A program made the translations under genes and the position numbers. The notes below the pieces were generated by a model. It had not been told where the DNA came from and did not search any database. It saw only the letters and a list, made by a program, of their open reading frames with translations. A stretch of 64,000 nucleotides of DNA from Amyloporia xantha. Taxonomy: Eukaryota; Basidiomycota; Agaricomycetes; Polyporales; Adustoporiaceae. The stretch spans positions 116,801 through 180,800 of the forward strand of contig JAYKKR010000051.1 in assembly GCA_036971615.1 (NCBI GenBank), read 5' to 3'. Position 1 is the first letter of the stretch; every line of letters starts with the position of its first letter. Shown here one piece after another: positions 16,543 through 24,939 of this stretch.

Positions 16543-16555
16543 AACTCTTTTATTC
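16543..16555 (-). promoter_or_regulatory. Promoter-like motif upstream of trnA
   Basis: Minus-strand GAATAAAAGAGTT, 14 nt upstream of trnA. Confidence 0.4.
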
Positions 16556-16620
16556 TATAAGGGGCCATCCGGCATCCTGCGACCCTCAACCATGGTTGCC
16601 TGATGAGGGATGAGAGGATG

Positions 16621-18069
16621 TTACGCAGAATATAATAAAGTAGAAACCGGTAAGTGAATAGTATATAATATAACATTAGGTAAAATACCTAAGACTATAG
16701 TAGGTATAAGTAAAGTGATTAAAAGGTTAAATTCTTGTCTAGTTATATCTATATAAGGTTTAAGGTGAGGAGAATATACCCCATAAGAAATTCTATTATA
16801 TAAATAAATAGAATAACATGCAGATAAAACAATACCAGTAGCACCTAGAGCAGATATAATTGGACTTTTTTCCCATATACCAATTAAAGATAATTGTTCA
16901 CCTAGGAAATTTAAACTTAAAGGTATACCGGTATTACATAAAGTAAATATAAAGAATAAGACAGTAAATACAGGCATATAAGTAACTAAACCTCTAATAT
17001 ATTGAATAATTCTAGTACCAGTTCTTTCATATATAACACCACCCACACAAATAAATAAGGCAGGTGATACAAAACCATGACCTAAAGAAAGTAGAATAGC
17101 TCCTTCTATCCCTTGTATTGTATTAGAAAATAGACCTAATATAACTACACTCATGTGTGCAATACTTGAATAAGCAATAAGAGATTTAGTATCTTGTTGT
17201 ATTACAGTTGCTAATGATGAATAAATTAAAGTTATAATTGCAATAGTTTGTATTAATGGACCAAAATAATTAGAAGCATCAGGTAAAAAGTTAATCAATA
17301 CTCTAATATAACCATAAGTAGCAAATTTTAGAATAGTTCCAGCTAGTAGAATTGAACCAGCTAATGGACTATCAGCATGAGCTCTATAAAGCCAACCAGT
17401 TAAAGGCCATAGCGGAGTTTTTACTGCAAAAGCTAAGAAGAATGCTAACCATAATATTTTTTGAGTATCTAAGCTTATATCAGATAAAGAGATTAATTGA
17501 AAGTCTGTAGAACCTACATTACTATAAATATGCAGAATAGCTAAAAGCATAAATAAAGATCCAGCTAAAGTATATAAAAAAAATAATAAAGCTGATCTAA
17601 TTCTATTTTCTCCTGAACCGTAGACTACTATAATTATAAATAATACGGGTAATACACTTTCGAAAAAAATATAGAAAAGAAATAAATCTAAAACTACAAA
17701 AACTGCTATTTGTAGTGTTTCTAGGATTAAAAAGGAGATAAGGAAATATTTTATATTTTTATATATATTTTTATAATTAGAAAGTATTGCTATTGGTGTT
17801 ATAAATGTTGTTAGTAAGACATAGTATAGTGAAATCCCATCTATACCTATATTAAAGTGACAAAAACTTAATTTATTGAATTCATATATAAATTGATAAT
17901 CACTAGTACTTGAATCAAATTCAACCCATAATAAGATAGAGATTAGTAAATTAATTAGAGACGTTGAAAGAGCTATATTTTTCATTTTATTTTCATTTTT
18001 TATTGTGTCTTGTATAGGTAATATTAATAAAGAACCTATAATTGGAACTATTAGAAGTAATTGAATCAT
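16621..18069 (-). CDS. nad4: NADH dehydrogenase subunit 4
   Basis: Proton-pumping antiporter-like subunit of complex I. The 482-residue protein has the family core VKTPLWPLTGWLYRAHADSP near residue 215, the SLIAYSSIAHMSVVILG helix near residue 298 and the glycine-rich GHGFVSPALFICVGG. Length matches fungal Nad4. Start MIQLLLIVPIIGS follows a 117-nt leader that is duplicated ahead of orf340. A GC cluster separates its stop from trnA. The nearest promoter-like motif is at 18256-18270. Confidence 0.97.
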   Translation of the reverse strand: MIQLLLIVPIIGSLLILPIQDTIKNENKMKNIALSTSLINLLISILLWVEFDSSTSDYQFIYEFNKLSFCHFNIGIDGISLYYVLLTTFITPIAILSNYKNIYKNIKYFLISFLILETLQIAVFVVLDLFLFYIFFESVLPVLFIIIVVYGSGENRIRSALLFFLYTLAGSLFMLLAILHIYSNVGSTDFQLISLSDISLDTQKILWLAFFLAFAVKTPLWPLTGWLYRAHADSPLAGSILLAGTILKFATYGYIRVLINFLPDASNYFGPLIQTIAIITLIYSSLATVIQQDTKSLIAYSSIAHMSVVILGLFSNTIQGIEGAILLSLGHGFVSPALFICVGGVIYERTGTRIIQYIRGLVTYMPVFTVLFFIFTLCNTGIPLSLNFLGEQLSLIGIWEKSPIISALGATGIVLSACYSIYLYNRISYGVYSPHLKPYIDITRQEFNLLITLLIPTIVLGILPNVILYTIHLPVSTLLYSA

Positions 18070-18071
18070 TT

Positions 18072-18188
18072 TAAATTAACGTAGACGGGTTGTTGTTTTA
18101 TTAAATACGGCGAAGCCGAATATTGATGATAGGATTACGATTGTAATTCAAATTTTTATATTAAAAAATTGAAAAAAATTAATCAGAT
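18072..18188 (-). repeat. nad4 5' leader, duplicated upstream of orf340
   Basis: 117 nt ending one base before the nad4 start context; 19712-19828 is the same with a single visible base change. Confidence 0.92.
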
Positions 18189-18255
18189 TGGTAGATCGGT
18201 CATATGACCAGAGAGGCTTGACTGTATATTCTACAAAATAATTTAGCTTAGTAAA

Positions 18256-18270
18256 CGATTCTTTTATAGC
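18256..18270 (-). promoter_or_regulatory. Promoter-like motif upstream of nad4
   Basis: Minus-strand GCTATAAAAGAATCG, about 70 nt upstream of the shared nad4 leader. Confidence 0.45.
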
Positions 18271-18689
18271 GTTCGGAGGACGGTTTTTTTATTTAAAATA
18301 AAGCGTGCGAAGCACGTAAGTAAATATAAAGAAGAGTCGACCGGCAACCGGGAACCCTCGCGCGCCGGTGCATCCCTCACTCAATCAATGAGTGCCGGGG
18401 CATCCGGCAACCCATCCCATCCTTCGGATGCCGAAGGATGGGATGAGAGGGATGAGAGAGGGTTGAGGGTGCCGGAGAGAGAGCGAGAGGCTAAGGATAA
18501 GCCTTTTATCTAATAAAGGAGTAAGGTCGTGTAAGCCCATCGATCCTTTAAATCCTTTTTTAGATATTTTAATTCCCCTTTGCGACCGGCACTCCCTCGA
18601 CCCTCCTGCTCTCATCTAAATAATGCCATGCTTCGCATGAGGGTCGAGATAGGGTTGAGAGGGATGCGAGGGGTGATTGGTATTATTCT

Positions 18690-19712
18690 TTATTTCTTAG
18701 GGAAGTATGTATGCAAATCAATTGGTAACTCTTCTAATGGTAGAGGATGGGTGATAAGATAATGTAAACCTACAAAAAGCTCTATTAGGCCAAACACTAT
18801 TATTAATGGTAATAGAAAAAGACTAATTTTACTTAGGGTAATTTGGTAGTTAATAAAAAACGCAATAAATTTATTATTAGTATTAAATTTGTTTATAATG
18901 AATTCTTTATTATGTAGCATTATATTTATAAGCGTATATAAACTAAATAAAATGATTAAACTAACTACTATTAATAACATAAGTGAGTAGATAAATATTT
19001 GTTGACCTATTAAATCATCCAAATATCCGTGTACGTGTACTGGTTTAAAGAATTGAATAAAGAAATTGAAAATACCATCTAAAGATAAGTCTTGAAAGTA
19101 GTAACCGTCGCCTGTTCTAGTAGCCTCATCGCTAAGTCTGTCAAATACTGGGTTTAATCGATTATCATGTATAACAGCAGATACAATAGCTGGCCATGAA
19201 CCAGTTATTTTGTACTCCATCATTGACGTGCTCCGCACGAATCTGTTAAAGCCATTTGGATTTACAGCATGAAACCATACAGCAGAAGGTCGTGCTTTGC
19301 ACGCTAACGAAGTTAAAGCAGCTATTGCTTTAATTTTGGGTGTTCCAGGTACTAATCTATATACACCTATAGCACCTCCTATAATACCCCCTCCTGCAAC
19401 CATGGTTGAGAAGGAGGGAGGAGTACCAGAAGGCCACCATCTAACAGGGTCCTGATTATTATTACTATCATTGACATATAACCATTCAGGTTTAATATTA
19501 GAATGAAGAAATAATAGCTGGATTAAACTAAGAATAAACATGATACCAGTAAAAATTAAGAGGATTAATATTAATATTTCAATTATAGTACTAGTCTGAC
19601 ATAGGTTTTTAGCTTTTAACCCTAAAAGACCTAATTTAGAAGTATACATAATTACTAATGATAATACTGAGGTATATAATAAGAGATTTAATATCATTAA
19701 GTTGATTTCCAT
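18690..19712 (-). CDS. orf340, plasmid-type membrane protein with nad4 leader
   Basis: Unrecognised 340-residue protein, intact here but frameshifted in arm 2. N-terminal hydrophobic segments (residues 4-25 and 40-70) are followed by a glycine-rich piece (MVAGGGIIGGAIGVYRLVPG), a soluble-looking central part (WFHAVNPNGFNRFVRS; SWPAIVSAVIHDNRLNPVF) and a C-terminal two-helix unit (YSLMLLIVVSLIILFSLYTL and ISLFLLPLIIVFGLIELF) around a basic Asn-rich loop. That C-terminal unit resembles the build of the other plasmid-type ORFs. Two GC hairpins lie in frame at about 19226 and 19290, and CAACCATGGTTG at about 19397. Start codon lies exactly at the edge of the captured leader. Function unknown. Confidence 0.75.
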   Translation of the reverse strand: MEINLMILNLLLYTSVLSLVIMYTSKLGLLGLKAKNLCQTSTIIEILILILLIFTGIMFILSLIQLLFLHSNIKPEWLYVNDSNNNQDPVRWWPSGTPPSFSTMVAGGGIIGGAIGVYRLVPGTPKIKAIAALTSLACKARPSAVWFHAVNPNGFNRFVRSTSMMEYKITGSWPAIVSAVIHDNRLNPVFDRLSDEATRTGDGYYFQDLSLDGIFNFFIQFFKPVHVHGYLDDLIGQQIFIYSLMLLIVVSLIILFSLYTLINIMLHNKEFIINKFNTNNKFIAFFINYQITLSKISLFLLPLIIVFGLIELFVGLHYLITHPLPLEELPIDLHTYFPKK

Positions 19713-19828
19713 AAATTAACGTAGACGGGTTGTTGTTTTATTAAATACGGCGAAGCCGAATATTGGTGATAGGATTACGATTGTAATTCAAATTTTTATA
19801 TTAAAAAATTGAAAAAAATTAATCAGAT
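19712..19828 (-). repeat. Captured nad4 leader ahead of orf340
   Basis: Copy of 18072-18188 with one base change (TTGGTGAT for TTGATGAT). It begins at the orf340 start codon, so the ORF has taken over the leader precisely. Confidence 0.92.
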
Positions 19829-20130
19829 ATCTCCATCTCTCGACCCTCTCGACCATGGTCGAGAGGGTTGAGGGCAAGATATCTACAAAAATAGTTTTTA
19901 TTGGTAAACTATTCATTCTTTTATACGTAGGGGGTTATTATATCATCGTCATCGTCTTTAACATCCTTCCCATCTTAAAAAAAGATGTAGATAGGCTGTG
20001 TCCTGCATCCCATCCTTCGGACCATCTAGATGAGGGTCGCCGGGGCACTCATCCCTCATCCTGCGACCATGGTCGAGGGATGCAGGATGGGAGAGAGGGA
20101 CAAGAGAGATGTAAGATGTAAAAGTTTGTC
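19829..20130. repeat. orf340-nad5 spacer
   Basis: GC clusters at 19830-19880 and 20000-20110 with CTCGACCATGGTCGAG; a promoter-like motif lies between them. Confidence 0.55.
19913..19929 (-). promoter_or_regulatory. Promoter-like motif upstream of orf340
   Basis: Minus-strand CGTATAAAAGAATGAAT, the same core as the nad4 motif but in different flanking sequence. Confidence 0.4.
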
Positions 20131-22113
20131 CTATTCTGAAGAAAGAACTAATACTAAAGCTGCCATATAAATAATAACTAATCTAATTTCACTAAATAAA
20201 GAAGTATCAATTAAAATAGGAGCAAAAACTAAGAATAATAAAGAAAGTAAACCTAAAGTGATATACAGAGAATAAGTAGTAATTACTCCAGTATCTAATT
20301 TACCAATATTAATACCAGTATTACTTACTGTATTACTTAAGCCGTATGGTCCAACTAGTTCAATTACCCCTCTATCTAAAACTTTAGAAATGGTGTAACC
20401 TAGTTGTAAACCTCCTGCAATTATATAATAATTATAAACTACATCAAATAGATATTTACCATTTAAAAATGTATAAATTTTTCTACCTAGTGAAGTATCT
20501 GTAAGTTCTATTACAAAATTAGGAGTATAATGGTATAAGAATATAGCCAGACTAGCTCCTAATAAAGATAAAATAGCAGGTAAAAGTTTAATAAAAATAG
20601 GTAAACTAAATTCAGCTTCAATAATAGAAATATTATTAGGATGAATAAATAAAGAGTTAGCAAAGAAATCTGTACCTACTCCTACAAACAAATCAGAAAA
20701 TACAAAACCAAAGAAAATACTAAATAAAGCTAGTATAAACAATGGAATTATTACTGCTAAATTTGCTTCATGAGAATTTAAGTAAGCATTTCGTGAGCCA
20801 TTTGGTACAGTTAAAAATACCAATGATATTAATCTAAATGAATAAAAGGCAGTTAAACCTGCAGTAATACTTCCTAATATAAAGGCGAAAGTACCACTAA
20901 AGCTATATTGTGCATAAGCTAATTCTATTATTAAATCTTTACTATAGAATCCAGTTAGCCACGGTGTGGCTAGTAATGATAATGAACCGACTAACATACA
21001 AGTATAAGTAAATGGTAAGAATTTTATTAAACCTCCAAATCTTCTAACATCTTGTTGATCGGCAAAACTATGAATTACTGCACCAGCACCTAAGAATAAT
21101 AATGCTTTAAAGAAAGCGTGGTTAACTACATGCATTAAAGCAACATTATATTGACTTAGACCTACAGCCATAACCATATATCCTAATTGGCTTATTGTGG
21201 AGAACGCAATTATTCGTTTTAAATCATTTTGTACTAGACCACAAGTTGCTGCGAAAAAGGCTGTAGAAGCACCTACTAATGTTATTACTAATAGTGCTGT
21301 ACTACTATACTCTAATAATGGTGAGGATCTTACTAATAAGTATAATCCAGCTGTTACTAGTGTAGCCGCATGAATTAAAGCTGAGACAGGTGTAGGACCT
21401 TCCATAGAACCAGGAAGCCAAGAGTGTAATGGTATTTGAGCTGATTTAGCCATAGCTCCACTAAGAAGTAATAAACCTATTATAGTAATAGCTGTTTCAT
21501 TCATAAAAGGTGCTAAACTAAATACAGTCGCATAGTCTATACTTCCAAATAAAGCAAATACTGCAAAGAATCCTATACTTAGACCCATATCTCCTACTCT
21601 ATTCATAGTTAAAGCTAATATTGCTGCTTTATTTGCTTGTAATCTAGTAAACCAGAAATTAATTAGTAAGTATGAGACTACTCCTATACCTTCCCAACCT
21701 ACAAACATTACAAAATAATTAGCACCTGATACTAATAATAACATAAAGAAAGTGAATAAAGATAGATATGAGAAAAATCTTTGATTATGTGGATCTTCAG
21801 ACATATAATCTGTAGAAAATATATGAATTAAAGAAGAAATATATAGGACAGGTATAAACATTGCGACAGTTAATTGATCAAATAAAAATTCCCAAGATAT
21901 AGAAAGAAACTCTGAATCAATCCAAGTATTTAAATGAATTGAGAGAGGTGAGGCACAGATACCTACTTCATAAAAAGCTAGACTCGCTAAAATTGAAGAT
22001 AAAATTAGGCAGGTACATGTAATAATATGTGAGCCACTTACTCCTATTTTTCGTCCCATTAAACCTGAGACAATTGAACCTAATAAAGGTAATATTAATA
22101 TAGAAAGATACAT
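20131..22113 (-). CDS. nad5: NADH dehydrogenase subunit 5
   Basis: Largest membrane subunit of complex I, a proton-pumping antiporter-like protein with a long lateral helix. 660 residues with the signature PLHSWLPGSMEGPTPVSA near residue 227, the lysine-bearing LKRIIAFSTISQLGYM near 305 and a long C-terminal extension. Its start overlaps the nad4L stop by one base (TAATG), the usual fungal arrangement, which implies translational coupling. Identical in length in arm 2. The 18 nt around its stop (GAATAGGACAAACTTTTA) also occur inside nad4L, a possible recombination scar. Confidence 0.98.
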   Translation of the reverse strand: MYLSILILPLLGSIVSGLMGRKIGVSGSHIITCTCLILSSILASLAFYEVGICASPLSIHLNTWIDSEFLSISWEFLFDQLTVAMFIPVLYISSLIHIFSTDYMSEDPHNQRFFSYLSLFTFFMLLLVSGANYFVMFVGWEGIGVVSYLLINFWFTRLQANKAAILALTMNRVGDMGLSIGFFAVFALFGSIDYATVFSLAPFMNETAITIIGLLLLSGAMAKSAQIPLHSWLPGSMEGPTPVSALIHAATLVTAGLYLLVRSSPLLEYSSTALLVITLVGASTAFFAATCGLVQNDLKRIIAFSTISQLGYMVMAVGLSQYNVALMHVVNHAFFKALLFLGAGAVIHSFADQQDVRRFGGLIKFLPFTYTCMLVGSLSLLATPWLTGFYSKDLIIELAYAQYSFSGTFAFILGSITAGLTAFYSFRLISLVFLTVPNGSRNAYLNSHEANLAVIIPLFILALFSIFFGFVFSDLFVGVGTDFFANSLFIHPNNISIIEAEFSLPIFIKLLPAILSLLGASLAIFLYHYTPNFVIELTDTSLGRKIYTFLNGKYLFDVVYNYYIIAGGLQLGYTISKVLDRGVIELVGPYGLSNTVSNTGINIGKLDTGVITTYSLYITLGLLSLLFLVFAPILIDTSLFSEIRLVIIYMAALVLVLSSE

Positions 22114-22379
22114 TAGTTTCTTAATGAAATGTTTCCTCTTAAACGATAAAAAGCTACAAGAATACTTAAACCTATTACTGATTCTGCTCCAGCTATTGAA
22201 ATTATAAAGATACTAAAAGTTTGTCCTATTCCATCATCAAAAGTGAATGAACTAATTAAAACTAATAGTGTTACAGCTAATAGCATTATTTCTATCGCAA
22301 TAATCATTAGGATTATATTTTTTCGATTTAAAATAAATCCTAAAATACCTATTAAAAATAAGAATAATGACAGATTCAT
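22113..22379 (-). CDS. nad4L: NADH dehydrogenase subunit 4L
   Basis: Small three-helix membrane subunit of complex I (88 residues): MNLSLFLFLIGILGFILNRK, then the helix LMIIAIEIMLLAVTLLVLI with the conserved Glu, and SIAGAESVIGLSILVAFYRL. Length and motifs are standard. Overlaps nad5 by one base. Its leader (22394-22415) and a stretch of its early codons (22308-22333) have counterparts at the start of dpo. It probably shares a transcript with cox3 upstream and nad5 downstream. Confidence 0.97.
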   Translation of the reverse strand: MNLSLFLFLIGILGFILNRKNIILMIIAIEIMLLAVTLLVLISSFTFDDGIGQTFSIFIISIAGAESVIGLSILVAFYRLRGNISLRN

Positions 22380-22393
22380 AGTTATGTATTTGT

Positions 22394-22415
22394 ACGTCCT
22401 TTGGGAACCGGTAAT
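22394..22415 (-). repeat. nad4L leader block shared with dpo
   Basis: Minus strand ATTACCGGTTCCCAAAGGAC and two more bases, identical to 7818-7839 upstream of dpo; 15 nt before the nad4L start. Confidence 0.85.
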
Positions 22416-22716
22416 AAATGTTGGCTCCGTGCCCCCCCCCTCTCTCTCCCTGCCATCCTTAGGATGGGCTAGAGGGATGGTCCATCTAGATGAGGCAGGG
22501 GGGGAGGGCCGGAGAGAGATAGAGAAGAAAAGGGGGTTATGTATAACTCCGCCTGCATCCCTCTCAACCTGCGACCCATCCGAAGGATGCCGGTCGAGGT
22601 TGGCCCATCATGCGAAGCATGGCCTCATCGTCGATGGTGCAGGACCGACCTGCATCCTGCATCCCTCGACCATGGTCGCAGGATGAGGGATGAGGCTCGA
22701 GAGAGGCGAGGACGGA
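22416..22716. repeat. GC cluster between nad4L and cox3
   Basis: About 300 bp of modular palindromes (CATCTAGATG, CATCGTCGATG, CATGCGAAGCATG, CGACCATGGTCG) plus a C-run at 22431-22440. Open frames here are compositional. Confidence 0.7.
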
Positions 22717-23526
22717 CTAGTTTCCACCCCAGTAATATACAGCAATAAATAAGAATAACCATACAACATCAACAAAATGCCAATAAAGTATAGCAGATTC
22801 AAATCCTTGGTGATGTGAGGTTGTAAGATGATAATTAACTAGTCGGAAGAATGCTACTGCAATGAAAATTGTTCCAATAATTACGTGAAATCCATGTAAA
22901 CCAGTTGACGCATAAAATGCGGATCCGTATACTGAATCTGCGAATGTGAATGCTGCTTCTGAATATTCGTAATATTGTAAGCAAGTGAAAATTACAGCTA
23001 ATACAATTGTAAGAAGTGTACCTATTATTGCACCTTCTCTTGATCCTTGGATTAAGGCATGGTGTCCATATGTTACAAATGCTCCACTACTTAATAATAA
23101 AATTGTATTAAGTAATGGTATAGCAAAAGGATCTAGTGCTGTTATACCTTGTGGTGGCCATACTCCTCCAATTTCAATTGCTGGACTTAAACTAGAATGG
23201 AAAAAAGCCCAGAATACACTTAAGAAAGCAAAAACTTCACTAACAATGAATAAAACTACACCTATTGTTAATCCTTTTTGTACTTGAGTTGTATGACATC
23301 CTAAGTAAGTACCTTCTGTTATTACATCTCTAAACCATAGTGTCATACCATAAGCTGTAAGTACAAAACCTAAACTTAAGATAGTTCCACCATAAGGATA
23401 TCCGTGCATATACATTACTCCACCTATAGCCATATTTAATAGAGTAAAACTAACTAATAAAGGCCATGGACTTATTTCTACCAAATGAAAGGGAAAATTT
23501 TGAATTTGGTTTCTATTTATAATCAT
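22717..23526 (-). CDS. cox3: Cytochrome c oxidase subunit 3
   Basis: Core membrane subunit of complex IV. From MIINRNQIQNFPFHLVEISP it gives 269 residues with the conserved WPLLVSFTLLNMAIG, RDVITEGTYLGCHTTQVQKG and a C-terminal HFVDVVWLFLFIAVYYWGG. The frame is open further upstream to a Met in the leader repeat (MRDAKDADERTARK), but that peptide is encoded by the GC word region and also precedes orf120, so it is not the start. Leader 23546-23724 begins with the promoter-like motif. Intron-free. Confidence 0.97.
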   Translation of the reverse strand: MIINRNQIQNFPFHLVEISPWPLLVSFTLLNMAIGGVMYMHGYPYGGTILSLGFVLTAYGMTLWFRDVITEGTYLGCHTTQVQKGLTIGVVLFIVSEVFAFLSVFWAFFHSSLSPAIEIGGVWPPQGITALDPFAIPLLNTILLLSSGAFVTYGHHALIQGSREGAIIGTLLTIVLAVIFTCLQYYEYSEAAFTFADSVYGSAFYASTGLHGFHVIIGTIFIAVAFFRLVNYHLTTSHHQGFESAILYWHFVDVVWLFLFIAVYYWGGN

Positions 23527-23545
23527 TTTTTGTATTCGTATTTTT

Positions 23546-23724
23546 CGTGCTGTGCGCTCATCCGCATCCTTTGCATCCCTCATCTAGATGAGGGATGCGC
23601 TGCACGTGAGAGCATGGGCACGTTATGTATCACCAAAGTTATTACGAAGCGAGCTGTGCGCAACTCGTTTTGGCTGCTTAAATGGTGGCTCTCATAAAAA
23701 AGAGACCGTGATGCTATTCTTTTA
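23546..23724 (-). repeat. cox3 leader module, shared with orf120 and orf327
   Basis: About 180 nt: promoter-like motif, GGTCTC/GAGACC hairpin, GAGCTGTGCGCAACTC hairpin, ATCACCAAAGTTATTACG, then a GC palindrome (CATCCCTCATCTAGATGAGG). Copies: 24544-24727 complete, 13956-14058 distal part only. Confidence 0.9.
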
Positions 23725-23726
23725 GT
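23713..23726 (-). promoter_or_regulatory. Promoter-like motif upstream of cox3
   Basis: Minus-strand ACTAAAAGAATAGC, at the upstream end of the shared leader module; likely start of a cox3-nad4L-nad5 transcript. Confidence 0.5.
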
Positions 23727-23974
23727 CTTATTCTGTTATTACGTTGGCTCTCCTCCTTATCTAATCTTTTTTTTCCTTATTAATACACTTCTCTCATCCG
23801 TGCTTCGCACGCCTCTCTAGCAACGTGGCCCCATCCCATCCTTCGGATGCCGAAGGATGGGATGCAGACTGGTTGAGGCCGGCCGGAGAGCATCCCTCAT
23901 CCAAAGGATGGCTTCGCACGAGCATGAGCACGTTGCTAGAGAGGGATGCAGTAGGGGTGGACGATCGGATTATG

Positions 23975-24105
23975 ACGATACGACTTCGTCGATAGTGAAT
24001 ACTTAATTGTAAAGTTTATTACAAATAAACAGAGCCATGAAACAGTAAATACAAAAAGATAATTGATTATCGGACGTGCTTTGCACGATTGAGTCTTCTA
24101 CACTA
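23975..24105 (-). pseudogene. Internally deleted 3' fragment of orf327
   Basis: Minus strand joins two separate parts of orf327: the segment with the in-frame CGTGCAAAGCACG hairpin (like 14790-14829) and the last-helix segment (like 15048-15115). It lies just downstream of orf120, which uses the same leader as orf327. So orf120 seems to have replaced the body of an orf327-like gene. Confidence 0.75.
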
Positions 24106-24173
24106 CTCGACCCTCAACCCTCATCTAGATGGTCCGAAGGATGGGTTGAGGGTCGAGGGAGGAGGAGCACGAA

Positions 24174-24536
24174 TTAACTAAAATGAATTATAATTTTTAT
24201 ACTAGCCTTTAACATATATCCTATGCTACTAAATAGAAATATAAGTTCTAATATAATAAAACTTACTCTAGTTCTATTATAAAATTTAACTAATTTAGTC
24301 ATATACGCGCGAAGCACGCTATTAGATATTTTATCAATAATTTTATTATTATTTACTATATATAATGATAGTAGATATATGGAGATATTTATTACACTAA
24401 ATAAAATAATACAATTAAAAATTAAACAACCTATAGCCAAAAAAACTATAGGCGGCAGAGCCGTATCATTTATATTTACATTTAGTCCAATAAAATTTAA
24501 AAAGTCATTAATATTATTTTGCATGAGAAATTTCAT
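24174..24536 (-). CDS. orf120, plasmid-type membrane protein with cox3 leader
   Basis: Unrecognised protein of about 120 residues starting MKFLMQNNINDFLNFIG. A hydrophobic segment (IVFLAIGCLIFNCIILFSVINI) is followed by a basic loop (NNNKIIDKISNSVLRAYMTK, then FYNRTR) and a second hydrophobic segment. A GC hairpin of the GCGCGAAGCACGC type is in frame near 24306-24319. Arm 2 lacks one codon (PIVLAIG for PIVFLAIG), from a 3-nt difference. The leader is the cox3 module. Location in the inner membrane is inferred; function unknown. Confidence 0.7.
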   Translation of the reverse strand: MKFLMQNNINDFLNFIGLNVNINDTALPPIVFLAIGCLIFNCIILFSVINISIYLLSLYIVNNNKIIDKISNSVLRAYMTKLVKFYNRTRVSFIILELIFLFSSIGYMLKASIKIIIHFS

Positions 24537-24543
24537 TATTTTC

Positions 24544-24727
24544 CGTGCTGTGCGCTCATCCGCATCCTTTGCATCCCTCATCTAGATGAGGGATGCGCTG
24601 CAGGTGAGAGCATGGGCACGTTATGTATCACCAAAGTTATTACGAAGCGAGCTGTGCGCAACTCGTTTTGGCTGCTTAAATGGTTGGTCATGGGCTCAAT
24701 GAGCAGACCGTGATGCTATTCTTTTAT
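24544..24727 (-). repeat. Captured cox3 leader ahead of orf120
   Basis: Differs from 23546-23724 chiefly in the hairpin before the motif, where GGTCTG...CAATGAGCAGACC-type sequence replaces the T-rich loop. Confidence 0.9.
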
Positions 24728-24730
24728 ATC
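24713..24730 (-). promoter_or_regulatory. Promoter-like motif upstream of orf120
   Basis: Minus-strand GATATAAAAGAATAGC, same position in the leader as at cox3. Confidence 0.45.
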
Positions 24731-24819
24731 GACGATGTCGAATGGCAACCGGCCATCCTTCGGATGGCACCATCTAGATGAGAGCAGGATGGTTGAGCGC
24801 CGGATGCTATGGGAGATGA

Positions 24820-24891
24820 TATGAGTAATCAGATTCGAACTGATGATCTCTACTTGGAAGGTAGATGTTATACCAGCTTAACTATACTCAT
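24820..24891 (-). tRNA. trnG: tRNA-Gly (UCC)
   Basis: Acceptor ATGAGTA/TACTCAT, D-stem GTTA/TAAC, anticodon stem TCTAC/GTAGA with loop CTTCCAA giving TCC, T-stem ATCAG/CTGAT. Confidence 0.94.
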
Positions 24892-24939
24892 TCGTGCAAT
24901 GAACAATCCTTAACATCAAGTCTATTTAATAAATTAGTA

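Larger units (their letters stand above)
18070..18689. other. nad4 leader and gene-free stretch
   Basis: 18072-18188 is the shared nad4/orf340 leader, including a CGGCGAAGCCG hairpin. Then a promoter-like motif, a CGTGCGAAGCACG hairpin near 18303 and a long GC cluster (18340-18480, 18590-18670). Confidence 0.6.
23527..24173. other. cox3 leader, GC cluster and orf327 remnant
   Basis: In order: cox3 leader, promoter-like motif, an AT-rich part (23727-23790), a GC cluster (23800-23960), an orf327 remnant (23975-24105) and another GC cluster before orf120's stop. Confidence 0.6.
24537..24819. other. orf120 leader and GC cluster
   Basis: Complete copy of the cox3-type leader (24544-24727) and a GC cluster (24735-24810) before trnG. 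Confidence 0.6.

Noticed and set aside
22416..22716. CRISPR-like array of repeated GC words
   Set aside because: Repeats are palindromic, irregularly spaced and without unique spacers of constant length; no cas genes, and the context is mitochondrial.
23527..23583. N-terminal extension of cox3 (MRDAKDADERTARK)
   Set aside because: Encoded by the shared leader repeat and also found in frame before orf120, so it is not a conserved Cox3 start.
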